This document shows, piece after piece, positions 49,622-57,329 of a DNA stretch of 64,000 bases. Source of the stretch: Streptomyces sp. MUM 2J (GTDB lineage Bacteria > Actinomycetota > Actinomycetes > Streptomycetales > Streptomycetaceae); NCBI RefSeq assembly GCF_022414535.1, contig NZ_JADWYM010000020.1:58343-122342 (forward strand), in the 5' to 3' direction. The position numbers and the translations under genes were made by a program. The notes under the pieces were generated by a model. It had not been told where the DNA came from. It was given only the letters and a program-made list of their open reading frames with translations, and searched no databases. Every line of letters begins with the position of its first letter. Positions within the stretch are counted from its first letter, which is position 1.

Positions 49622-49900
49622 GTGATCGTACGGATCATGGGTGAGGGCCAGGTGAGGCTGGAGGACGGCCATCTCACCGAGCTGAACAAGCTCGACGACG
49701 AGCTGCTCGCCGAGATCGAGAACGGCGACGGGCCCGGCTTCCGCCGCACTCTCGACGCGCTGCTCGTCAGGGTCCGCGAGCTGGGCGTCCCGCTGCCCGA
49801 CGACACTCTCGAACCCTCCGGGCTCATCCTGCCCGCCCAGGAGGCGACCCTGGAGGAGGTCCGGGAACTGCTCAGCGACGACGGCCTGATCCCGGGCTGA
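49622..49900 (+). CDS. pspAA: PspA-associated protein PspAA
   Basis: 92 residues. MIVRIMGEGQVRLEDGHLTELNKLDDELLAEIENGD and LLVRVRELGVPLPDDTLEPSGLILP are the PspAA family signature. The GTG at 49622 is preceded by GAGGAGGCGAC. It partners with PspA; its biochemical activity is unknown. It lies 33 bp downstream of pspA and 57 bp upstream of the kinase gene. Confidence 0.92.
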   Translation: MIVRIMGEGQVRLEDGHLTELNKLDDELLAEIENGDGPGFRRTLDALLVRVRELGVPLPDDTLEPSGLILPAQEATLEEVRELLSDDGLIPG

Positions 49901-49957
49901 CGGATCCACCGGCCGGCTCGGTTCCCGGCCCGGACGGCGCCCCGTACCGTTCCTTCG

Positions 49958-51205
49958 GTGAGCACCCTCGACCGCGCCCGATGCCGACTGGGAGCACACC
50001 CCCTTGCGCTGGACGCGGCGCTTGCGGCGGTCGTGCTCGCCTGCATGGTCACCGGCTCGTTCGCCGGGCCGCACGGCGAGAGCGGCGTCACCTGGGGTGT
50101 GCGCACCCCCGACCTGCTCAGCCTGGTCCTGATGACCCTCGGCGCGGCCGCGCTGGTCCCGCGCCGACGCGCCCCGCTGACCGTGCTCGCCCTCACCGGT
50201 GCCCTCTCCCTGGTCGAGAGCGTCACCGGCGACCCGCGTGCCCCCGTCGCGATGGCCGCCGTCATCGCCCTCTACACGGTCGCCTCCACCACCGACCGCC
50301 CCACCGCCTTGCGGGCCGGCCTGCTCACCATGACCGTGCTGACCGGCGCCGCGATGCTCGCCGGCCCGCTGCCCTGGTACGCGCAGGAGAACCTCGCCCT
50401 CCTCGCCTGGACGGGCATCGGCGCCACCGCCGGCGACGCCGTGCGCAGCCGCCGCGCCTTCGTGCAGGCCATCCGCGAGCGGGCGGAGCGCGCCGAGCGC
50501 ACCCGCGAGGAGGAGGCCCGCCGCCGCGTCGCCGAGGAGCGGCTGCGCATCGCGCGCGACCTGCACGACGTGGTCGCCCACCACATCGCCTTGGTCAACG
50601 TGCAGGCAGGTGTCGCCGCGCACGTCATGGAGAGGCGGCCCGACCAGGCCAAGGAGGCCCTCGCCCATGTGCGCGAGGCCAGCCGCAGCGCGCTCGACGA
50701 ACTGCGCGCCACCGTCGGCCTGCTCCGCCAGTCCGGCGACCCGGAGGCCCCCACCGAGCCGGCCCCCGGCCTGGAGCGGCTGGACGAACTCACCGGCACC
50801 TTCCGCAGCGCCGGTCTCCACGTCCAGGTCCTCCGCACCGATCCGGACATCACCCTTCCGGCCGCCGTCGACCTGGCCGCCTACCGCGTCATCCAGGAGG
50901 CCCTGACCAACGTGCAGAAGCATGCCGGTACCGCGGCGAAGGCCGAGGTCAGCGTCGTACGGGTGGGGCCCCGGGTCGAGATCAGCGTCCTGGACGACGG
51001 TGCCGCGCAGGACGGCGGTCCGGCTCCGGTCCCGGGCACGCAGCGGGGCGGGGGGCACGGGCTGCTCGGCATGCGGGAACGCGTCACCGCGCTCGGCGGC
51101 ACCCTCACCACCGGCCCCCGCTACGGAGGGGGCTTCCGCGTCCATGCGATCCTGCCGGTCACGACCCGGACGGCAGCGCCGGGCGAACCGGGGGAGACCG
51201 CATGA
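49958..51205 (+). CDS. Sensor histidine kinase (NarL-type, HisKA_3)
   Basis: 415 residues. Four to five N-terminal transmembrane segments (about 18-155), a cytoplasmic coiled coil (RAERTREEEARRRVAEERLRIA), the HisKA_3 dimerisation box RDLHDVVAHHI with phosphorylated His203, and a HATPase domain with IQEALTNVQKHAG (N box), VLDDG (G1) and GHGLLGMRERV (G2). The short extracytoplasmic loops suggest intramembrane sensing. The stop overlaps the ATG of the response regulator. It follows pspA-pspAA directly, as LiaS/VraS-type kinases accompany PspA-like proteins in Firmicutes. Confidence 0.95.
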   Translation: MSTLDRARCRLGAHPLALDAALAAVVLACMVTGSFAGPHGESGVTWGVRTPDLLSLVLMTLGAAALVPRRRAPLTVLALTGALSLVESVTGDPRAPVAMAAVIALYTVASTTDRPTALRAGLLTMTVLTGAAMLAGPLPWYAQENLALLAWTGIGATAGDAVRSRRAFVQAIRERAERAERTREEEARRRVAEERLRIARDLHDVVAHHIALVNVQAGVAAHVMERRPDQAKEALAHVREASRSALDELRATVGLLRQSGDPEAPTEPAPGLERLDELTGTFRSAGLHVQVLRTDPDITLPAAVDLAAYRVIQEALTNVQKHAGTAAKAEVSVVRVGPRVEISVLDDGAAQDGGPAPVPGTQRGGGHGLLGMRERVTALGGTLTTGPRYGGGFRVHAILPVTTRTAAPGEPGETA

Positions 51206-51885
51206 CCATCCGCGTCCTGCTCGCCGACGACCAGGCGCTGCTGCGCAGCGCGTTCCGCGTGCTGGTCGACTCCGAGCCCGACATGGAGGTCGTCGGCGAG
51301 GCCTGCGACGGCGCCGAGGCGGTGCGGCTGGCCGGGCAGGAGCGTGCCGACGTCGTCCTGATGGACATCCGCATGCCGGGCACCGACGGCCTCGCCGCCA
51401 CCCGCATGATCGGCGCCGACCCGTCCCTGTCCGAGGTCCGCGTGGTCATCCTGACCACCTTCGAGGTCGACGACTACGTCGTGCAGTCGCTGCGGGCGGG
51501 CGCCTCCGGCTTCCTCGGCAAGGGCAGCGAACCGGAGGAACTGCTCAACGCCATCCGGGTGGCGGCCGGCGGCGAGGCCCTGCTCTCCCCGGCCGCCACC
51601 AAGGGCCTGATCGCCCGCTTCCTCGCCCAGGGGGACCCGGGTGACGGCGAGGGGGACCCGGCCCGCTCCGAGCGGCTGGCCGCGCTCACCGGGCGCGAGC
51701 GCGAGGTACTGGTCCAGGTGGCCGGCGGCCACTCCAACGACGAGATCGCCGAGCGCCTCCAGGTCAGTCCGCTGACGGTGAAGACCCACGTCAACCGGGC
51801 CATGGCGAAGCTGGGCGCGCGGGACCGGGCCCAGCTGGTGGTGATCGCGTACGAGTCGGGCCTGGTGCGCCCACGGCAGGAGTGA
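51202..51885 (+). CDS. LuxR/NarL-family response regulator
   Basis: 227 residues. Receiver domain MTIRVLLADDQALLRSAFR, DVVLMDIRMPG with phosphoacceptor Asp55, and TTFEVDDYV. The C-terminal LuxR helix-turn-helix reads LTGREREVLVQVAGGHSNDEIAERLQVSPLTVKTHVNRAMAKLG. The ATG overlaps the kinase stop (ATGA), so kinase and regulator are coupled. The targets are unknown; the adjacent pspA and the RND exporter are candidates. Confidence 0.96.
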   Translation: MTIRVLLADDQALLRSAFRVLVDSEPDMEVVGEACDGAEAVRLAGQERADVVLMDIRMPGTDGLAATRMIGADPSLSEVRVVILTTFEVDDYVVQSLRAGASGFLGKGSEPEELLNAIRVAAGGEALLSPAATKGLIARFLAQGDPGDGEGDPARSERLAALTGREREVLVQVAGGHSNDEIAERLQVSPLTVKTHVNRAMAKLGARDRAQLVVIAYESGLVRPRQE

Positions 51886-51905
51886 CGCCGCGGCAGGGAG
51901 ACGCC

Positions 51906-51925
51906 GCCTCCGGCGCGCCGGAGGC
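51906..51925. terminator. Palindromic terminator after the two-component operon
   Basis: GCCTCCGGCG-CGCCGGAGGC, perfect 10-bp arms with no loop, followed by CTTTCC, 21 bp beyond the response-regulator stop. Confidence 0.65.
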
Positions 51926-52221
51926 CTTTCCGCTGAGGTCCGGAGCCGGGACCGGAGGGGGAGAGCCCGCCGGCCGCCCGGTCGGACCATCTCCCGCCCC
52001 GCTCGTGGCCGGGGATCCGGCGCGTGGCGGACCCCGGCGGCGGCAGGTGTCCTCCGGCCCCGTCCGTCCACGGGGTGACTGCACCCACCGGCCCGTACTG
52101 CGCCCGGAGTAGGTGTCACATAAGGAAATGGACCTGGGGGCTACGGAACAGCACCCGACGATGCAACAGGGTGTAGAGGCCACCACTTCTGCCGCTCACA
52201 GAAGAGAGAGAGACCCTGTCC
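51926..52221. other. Upstream region of the RND exporter gene
   Basis: About 300 bp without a gene. AT-richer segments near 52115-52130 and 52195-52215 (with a GAGAGAGAGA run) precede the ATG at 52222; they probably hold the promoter and an unusual purine-rich ribosome-binding region. No operator was identified. Confidence 0.4.
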
Positions 52222-55200
52222 ATGTCCCGGCTGTCCCGCTTCAGCCTCGCGCAACGGGCCCTGATAGGCCTGGTGTCGATCGTCGCGCTGGTCTTCGGCG
52301 CGATCGCGATCCCGCAGCTCAAACAGCAGCTGCTGCCCACCATCGATCTGCCCATGGTCTCCGTGCTGGCGCCCTACCGGGGCGCCTCCCCGGACGTCGT
52401 GGAGAAGCAGGTCGTCGAGCCGATCGAGAACAACCTCGAAGGCGTCGACGGCCTGACCGGCGTCACCTCCACGGCGAGCGAGGGCAACGCCGTGATCGTG
52501 GCCTCCTTCGACTACGGCAACGACACCCAGCGGCTCGTCGCCGACGTGCAGCAGGCCGTCAACCGCGCCCGGGCCAGGCTCCCCGACGGCGTGGACCCGC
52601 AGGTCGTGGCCGGTTCCACCGACGACATGCCGACCGTCGTCCTCGCCGTCACCTCCGACAAGGACCAGCAGGCGCTGGCCGACCAGCTGGACCGGACCGT
52701 CGTACCGGCCCTGAAGGACATCGACGGCGTCGGCCGGGTCGCCGTGAACGGGGTGCGCGACCTGCGGGTCGCCGTCACTCCCGACGCCGTCGCACTGGCG
52801 AAGGCGGGTCTGACCCCCCAGTCCCTCGCCCAGGCCCTCCAGGCGGGCGGAGCCACCGTCCCCGCGGGCTCTTTCGACGAGGACGGTGCCAACCGCACCG
52901 TCCGGGTCGGCGGCGGCTTCACGTCGGTGCGGCAGATCCAGGACCTGGTCGTGCGCGGCAGCAAGCCGGTGCGGCTGGGCGACGTCGCCGAGGTGAAGCA
53001 GGAGGAGGCCCCGGCCGACTCCATCACCCGCACCGACGGCAGGCCCAGTCTCGCCGTGATGGTCACCATGGACCACGACGGCAGCGCGGTCGCCATCTCG
53101 AACGCGGTCCAGGACAAGCTGCCCGGTCTGCGTGAGGACCTCGGCTCCGGCGCCACCCTCACCGTCGTCAGCGACCAGGGGCCGGCCGTGTCGAAGGCCA
53201 TCTCCGGACTGACCACGGAAGGCGCGCTCGGTCTGCTCTTCGCCGTGCTGGTGATCCTCGTCTTCCTGGCGTCGGTGCGTTCCACGCTCGTCACCGCCGT
53301 GAGCATCCCGCTCTCGGTGGTCCTGGCGCTGATCGTGCTCTGGACCCGCGACCTGTCGCTGAACATGCTGACGCTGGGCGCGCTGACGATCGCGATCGGC
53401 CGGGTCGTCGACGACTCCATCGTCGTCCTGGAGAACATCAAGCGGCACCTCGGCTACGGCGAGGAGCGCCAGGCCGCGATCCTCGCCGCGGTCCGCGAGG
53501 TCGCGGGCGCGGTCACCTCCTCCACCCTCACCACCGTCGCCGTCTTCCTGCCGATCGGCCTGGTCGGCGGCATGGTGGGGGCACTCTTCGGCTCCTTCAG
53601 CATCACCGTGACGGCGGCGCTGCTGGCCTCGCTGGTCGTGTCGCTGACGGTCGTGCCGGTGCTCTCGTTCTGGTTCCTGCGCCCGCCCAAGGGCACGCCC
53701 GCGGACGCGACCGAGGCCCGCCGCCGGGCGGAGCGGAAGGAGGCCGACAGCCGCCTGACGCGCTTCTACGTCCCCGTGCTGCGCTTCGCCACGCGCCGCC
53801 GCCTGACCAGCGTGCTGATCGCGGTCGTCGTCCTCGTCGGCACCTTCGGCATGGCCCCGCTGCTGAAGACCAACTTCTTCGACCCGGGCGACCAGAAGGT
53901 CCTCACCGTCCGGCAGGAGCTCCCGCCGGGCACCGGCCTGGCGGCGACCGACGCCCAGGCGCGGAAGGTCGAGAAGGTGCTCGCCGCGGTCAAGGGGGTC
54001 AGGGACTACCAGGTCACCGTCGGTTCCTCCGGCTTCATGGCGGCCTTCGGCGGCGGCACGGACACCAACCAGGCGTCGTACCAGGTGATGCTGGAGGACT
54101 CCGCGGACCACGAGGACGTCCAGGAGCGCATCGAGGCCGGGCTGGGCCAGCTGGACGGCATCGGCACGACGACCGTCGCGGCCGGTGACGGCTTCGGCAA
54201 CCAGGACCTGCGCGTGGTCGTCAAGGCAGCGGACGGGGAGGTGCTCCGCACGGCCGCCGAGCAGGTCCGCAAGGCGGTCGCGGGCCTGGACGACGTCACC
54301 GACGTCACCAGCGACCTGTCGCAGAGCGTGCCGCGCATCTCGGTGAAGGCCAGCGGCAAGGCCGCGGCGGCCGGCTTCACCGACCAGACGCTCGGCTTGG
54401 CGGTCGCGCAGGCGGTCCGCGGTACCCCGGCCGCCAAGGCGGTCCTCGGCGACACCGAGAGGGACGTCGTCATCACGTCGGCGCACCCGGTGCGGTCGCT
54501 GCAGCAGCTGCGGGACCTGCGGCTGGGCGCGGTGAGGCTGGGCGACGTCGCCGACGTGCGGCTGGTGGACGGCCCCGTGTCGATGACCCGCATCGACGGT
54601 CAGCGTGCGGCCACCATCACCGCCAAGCCGAAGGGCGACAACACCGGCGCGGTGAGCGCCGACCTGACGGCCGAGCTGAACGCGTTGAAGCTGCCGGCGG
54701 GCGCGACGGCGGAGATCGGAGGCGTCACCTCCGACCAGGACGACGCGTTCAAGAACCTGGGCCTGGCGATGCTGGCGGCGATCGCGATCGTCTTCATGCT
54801 CCTGGTGGCCACCTTCCGCTCCCTGGCGCAGCCGCTGATCCTGCTGGTGTCCATCCCGTTCGCCGCGACGGGCGCGCTCGGCCTGCTGATCGCCACGGGC
54901 ACCCCGATGGGCGTCCCGGCGATGATCGGCATGCTGATGCTGATCGGCATCGTGGTGACGAACGCGATCGTGCTGATCGACCTGATCAACCAGTACCGCG
55001 CTCAGGGGCACGGCGTGGTCGAGGCCGTGGTCGAGGGCGGGCGCCACCGTCTGCGACCGATCCTCATGACAGCCCTGGCGACCATCTTCGCCCTGCTCCC
55101 GATGGCCCTGGGCGTCACCGGCGAGGGCGGCTTCATCGCCCAGCCGCTGGCGGTCGTGGTGATCGGCGGCCTGGTCACCTCGACGCTGCTGACGCTGCTG

Positions 55201-55323
55201 CTGGTGCCCACGCTCTACGCCATGCTGGAACTCCGCAAGGAGCGCCGGGCGGTCAGGCGCGCGGCGAAGCGGCGGGCGAAGCAGGAGCCGTCCACGCCGG
55301 ACCCGGAGCCGGCACAGGTCTAG
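52222..55323 (+). CDS. RND-family efflux transporter (AcrB type)
   Basis: 1033 residues, the length of proteobacterial RND pumps. Helix 1 (ALIGLVSIVALVFGAIAIPQ) is followed by the porter domain (YRGASPDVVEKQVVEPIE) and the helix 2-6 block including GRVVDDSIVVLENI, whose Asp pair is the proton relay of AcrB-like pumps. The second half repeats the pattern (LMLIGIVVTNAIVLIDLINQYR...EGGRHRLRPILMTALATIFALLP). No periplasmic adaptor or outer-membrane factor is encoded nearby, as expected for a monoderm. It may be controlled by the upstream two-component system. Substrates unknown. Confidence 0.95.
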   Translation: MSRLSRFSLAQRALIGLVSIVALVFGAIAIPQLKQQLLPTIDLPMVSVLAPYRGASPDVVEKQVVEPIENNLEGVDGLTGVTSTASEGNAVIVASFDYGNDTQRLVADVQQAVNRARARLPDGVDPQVVAGSTDDMPTVVLAVTSDKDQQALADQLDRTVVPALKDIDGVGRVAVNGVRDLRVAVTPDAVALAKAGLTPQSLAQALQAGGATVPAGSFDEDGANRTVRVGGGFTSVRQIQDLVVRGSKPVRLGDVAEVKQEEAPADSITRTDGRPSLAVMVTMDHDGSAVAISNAVQDKLPGLREDLGSGATLTVVSDQGPAVSKAISGLTTEGALGLLFAVLVILVFLASVRSTLVTAVSIPLSVVLALIVLWTRDLSLNMLTLGALTIAIGRVVDDSIVVLENIKRHLGYGEERQAAILAAVREVAGAVTSSTLTTVAVFLPIGLVGGMVGALFGSFSITVTAALLASLVVSLTVVPVLSFWFLRPPKGTPADATEARRRAERKEADSRLTRFYVPVLRFATRRRLTSVLIAVVVLVGTFGMAPLLKTNFFDPGDQKVLTVRQELPPGTGLAATDAQARKVEKVLAAVKGVRDYQVTVGSSGFMAAFGGGTDTNQASYQVMLEDSADHEDVQERIEAGLGQLDGIGTTTVAAGDGFGNQDLRVVVKAADGEVLRTAAEQVRKAVAGLDDVTDVTSDLSQSVPRISVKASGKAAAAGFTDQTLGLAVAQAVRGTPAAKAVLGDTERDVVITSAHPVRSLQQLRDLRLGAVRLGDVADVRLVDGPVSMTRIDGQRAATITAKPKGDNTGAVSADLTAELNALKLPAGATAEIGGVTSDQDDAFKNLGLAMLAAIAIVFMLLVATFRSLAQPLILLVSIPFAATGALGLLIATGTPMGVPAMIGMLMLIGIVVTNAIVLIDLINQYRAQGHGVVEAVVEGGRHRLRPILMTALATIFALLPMALGVTGEGGFIAQPLAVVVIGGLVTSTLLTLLLVPTLYAMLELRKERRAVRRAAKRRAKQEPSTPDPEPAQV

Positions 55324-55350
55324 CCGGAGCCGGCGCAGGCCGGCCGGACG

Positions 55351-55388
55351 GGCGAGGGGGCCGCACCCGAACGTGCGGCCCCCTCGCC
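55351..55388. terminator. Bidirectional terminator
   Basis: Perfect 16-bp inverted repeat, 55351-55366 and 55373-55388, 6-nt loop. It lies between the convergent RND exporter (ends 55323) and nadA (ends 55406). Confidence 0.88.
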
Positions 55389-55405
55389 CTGTCCCGGTGC
55401 CGTGA

Positions 55406-56590
55406 CTACGGCAGGGCCAGCATCCGCTCCAGCGCCAGCTTGGCGAACGCCTCGGTCTCCTTGTCGACCTCGATGCGGTTGACCAGGGAGCCCTCGGCCA
55501 GGGACTCCAGGGCCCAGACCAGATGGGGCAGGTCGATGCGGTTCATGGTGGAGCAGAAGCAGACCGTGCGGTCGAGGAAGACGATCTCCTTGCCCTCGGG
55601 GGCGAAGCGGTTCGCCAGGCGGCGGACCAGGTTCAGCTCCGTGCCGATGGCCCACTTGGAGCCGGCCGGGGCGGCCTCCAGGGTCCTGATGATGTACTCG
55701 GTGGAGCCGACGTAGTCCGCGGCGGCGACGACCTCGTGCCGGCACTCCGGGTGGACGAGGACGTTCACACCGGGGATGCGTTCGCGGACGTCGTCGACCG
55801 AGTCCAGGCTGAAGCGGCCGTGCACCGAGCAGTGGCCGCGCCACAGGATCATCTTCGCCGCGCGCAGCTCGTCGGCGGTCAGCCCGCCGTTCGGCTTGTG
55901 CGGGTCGTAGACGACGCAGTCGTCCAGGGCCATGCCCATGTCGCGGACGGCGGTGTTGCGGCCGAGGTGCTGGTCGGGCAGGAACAGGACCTTCTCGCCC
56001 TGCCGGAAGGCCCACTCCAGGGCCCGCTCGGCGTTGGAGGAGGTGCAGATCGTGCCGCCGTGCTTGCCCGTGAACGCCTTGATGTCCGCCGAGGAGTTCA
56101 TGTACGAGACGGGGACGACCCGGTCGGCTATGCCCGCCTCGGTCAGCACGTCCCAGCACTCGGCGACCTGCTCGGCCGTCGCCATGTCGGCCATCGAGCA
56201 GCCGGCGGCGAGGTCGGGCAGGACGACCTTCTGGTCGTCGCCGGTCAGGATGTCCGCGGACTCCGCCATGAAGTGCACACCGCAGAAGACGATGTACTCG
56301 GCCTCCGGGCGCGCGGCTGCGTCGCGGGCCAGCTTGAAGGAGTCGCCCGTGACGTCGGCGAACTGGATGACCTCGTCGCGCTGGTAGTGGTGGCCGAGGA
56401 CGAAGACCTTGTCACCGAGCCTCTCCTTGGCCGCACGGGCGCGCTCGACCAGGTCGGGATCGGAGGGCGAGGGCAGGTCGCCGGGGCACTCGACGCCCCG
56501 CTCGCTCCTCGGGTCGGCCTCGCGGCCGAGCAGCAGCAGGGCGAGCGGAGTCGGCTGCACGTCGAGCTCCGTGGTGTGGGCGGTGGTCAC
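55406..56590 (-). CDS. nadA: Quinolinate synthase
   Basis: 394-residue 4Fe-4S enzyme condensing iminoaspartate with dihydroxyacetone phosphate to make quinolinate for NAD. Signatures: VFVLGHHYQRDEVIQFAD, FCGVHFMAESADIL (first cluster Cys), ADLAAGCSMADMA-type segment (second, read as DLAAGCSMADMA), YMNSSADIKAFTGKHGGTICTSSNA, FLPDQHLGRNT, HPECRHEVVAAADYVGSTEYI, and FLDRTVCFCSTMNRIDLPHL with the third Cys. The GTG at 56590 is favoured over that at 56599 because AAAGGG lies about 9 nt upstream and homologues start TTAHT. No nadB or nadC is nearby. The divergent region to erpA contains a TATGAT-like -10. Confidence 0.96.
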   Translation of the reverse strand: MTTAHTTELDVQPTPLALLLLGREADPRSERGVECPGDLPSPSDPDLVERARAAKERLGDKVFVLGHHYQRDEVIQFADVTGDSFKLARDAAARPEAEYIVFCGVHFMAESADILTGDDQKVVLPDLAAGCSMADMATAEQVAECWDVLTEAGIADRVVPVSYMNSSADIKAFTGKHGGTICTSSNAERALEWAFRQGEKVLFLPDQHLGRNTAVRDMGMALDDCVVYDPHKPNGGLTADELRAAKMILWRGHCSVHGRFSLDSVDDVRERIPGVNVLVHPECRHEVVAAADYVGSTEYIIRTLEAAPAGSKWAIGTELNLVRRLANRFAPEGKEIVFLDRTVCFCSTMNRIDLPHLVWALESLAEGSLVNRIEVDKETEAFAKLALERMLALP

Positions 56591-56599
56591 GACACGCAC

Positions 56600-56855
56600 C
56601 CTTTCTACTTTTCGTCGATCTGACGCTATCTATCATAACCGGTTCACGTCACTTTGACGATGGCCATAGTGTCGATGTGACATGAATCCCGGTGCCGAAG
56701 TGGTGGGCCCGTCCACAGGTCGCTGTCCGCTGTGCCCCGTGTGTGCGAGCATGAAGAAACCGGCGACACGACGAGCGCCGGCCCGGAATGAATCCGCGGC
56801 CCCGCCGGTTGCAACCGTCGGCAAGCAGTCTCCGTACAACCCGGGAGAGATGTAG
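56600..56855. promoter_or_regulatory. Divergent promoter region nadA/erpA
   Basis: A locally AT-rich stretch (56600-56700). On the minus strand TTATGATAG (about 56630-56638) can serve as a -10 for nadA. On the plus strand TTGACG (about 56654-56659) with TGACAT 18 bp further (about 56678-56683) can serve erpA, giving a leader of about 165 bases. Promoter calls are by eye. Confidence 0.4.
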
Positions 56856-57212
56856 ATGTCCGTATCGGACGAGACCACCACCGTCACCGACGGCATCATC
56901 CTGACCGACGCCGCCGCGGCCAAGGTCAAGGCCCTGCTCGACCAGGAAGGCCGCGACGACCTCGCGCTGCGCGTCGCCGTCCAGCCCGGTGGCTGCTCCG
57001 GCCTGCGCTACCAGCTCTTCTTCGACGAGCGTTCCCTCGACGGCGACGTGGAGAAGGACTTCGGCGGGGTGAAGGTCGTCACCGACCGTATGAGCGCTCC
57101 GTACCTCGGCGGTGCCACCGTCGACTTCGTGGACACGATCGAGAAGCAGGGCTTCACGATCGACAACCCGAACGCCACGGGTTCCTGCGCCTGCGGCGAC
57201 TCCTTCAGCTGA
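56856..57212 (+). CDS. erpA: A-type iron-sulfur insertion protein
   Basis: 118 residues of the HesB/IscA/ErpA family, delivering Fe-S clusters to apoproteins. The three conserved cysteines are visible: GGCSG (Cys47) and SCACGDSFS (Cys111, Cys113) at the C-terminus. GIILTDAAAAKVKALLDQEG is the family start. The ATG has GGGAGAG 7 nt upstream. Divergent from nadA, whose product is itself a 4Fe-4S enzyme. A hairpin follows. Confidence 0.94.
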   Translation: MSVSDETTTVTDGIILTDAAAAKVKALLDQEGRDDLALRVAVQPGGCSGLRYQLFFDERSLDGDVEKDFGGVKVVTDRMSAPYLGGATVDFVDTIEKQGFTIDNPNATGSCACGDSFS

Positions 57213-57236
57213 GCCGGCCGGCACGGACGGCACCAA

Positions 57237-57268
57237 GAGGCGGCGGCCCCCTCCGGGGCCGCCGCCTC
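57237..57268. terminator. Terminator after erpA
   Basis: Perfect 14-bp inverted repeat GAGGCGGCGGCCCC / GGGGCCGCCGCCTC with a 4-nt loop, 24 bp beyond the erpA stop and 62 bp before the convergent gene's end. Confidence 0.85.
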
Positions 57269-57329
57269 CCGCCGTCCGGGGCCGCCGCGTCCGCCCGGTG
57301 CGGAGCCGACCGCCCCGGCGTGGTGCCGG

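Noticed and set aside
52141..55047. 968-codon minus-strand frame opposite the RND exporter
   Set aside because: His/Asp/Arg-rich antisense shadow with no domain; the exporter is unambiguous.
52222..55323. Acquired Gram-negative drug pump
   Set aside because: Base composition and codon use match the neighbours, and AcrB-type RND proteins are known in streptomycetes; no sign of recent transfer.
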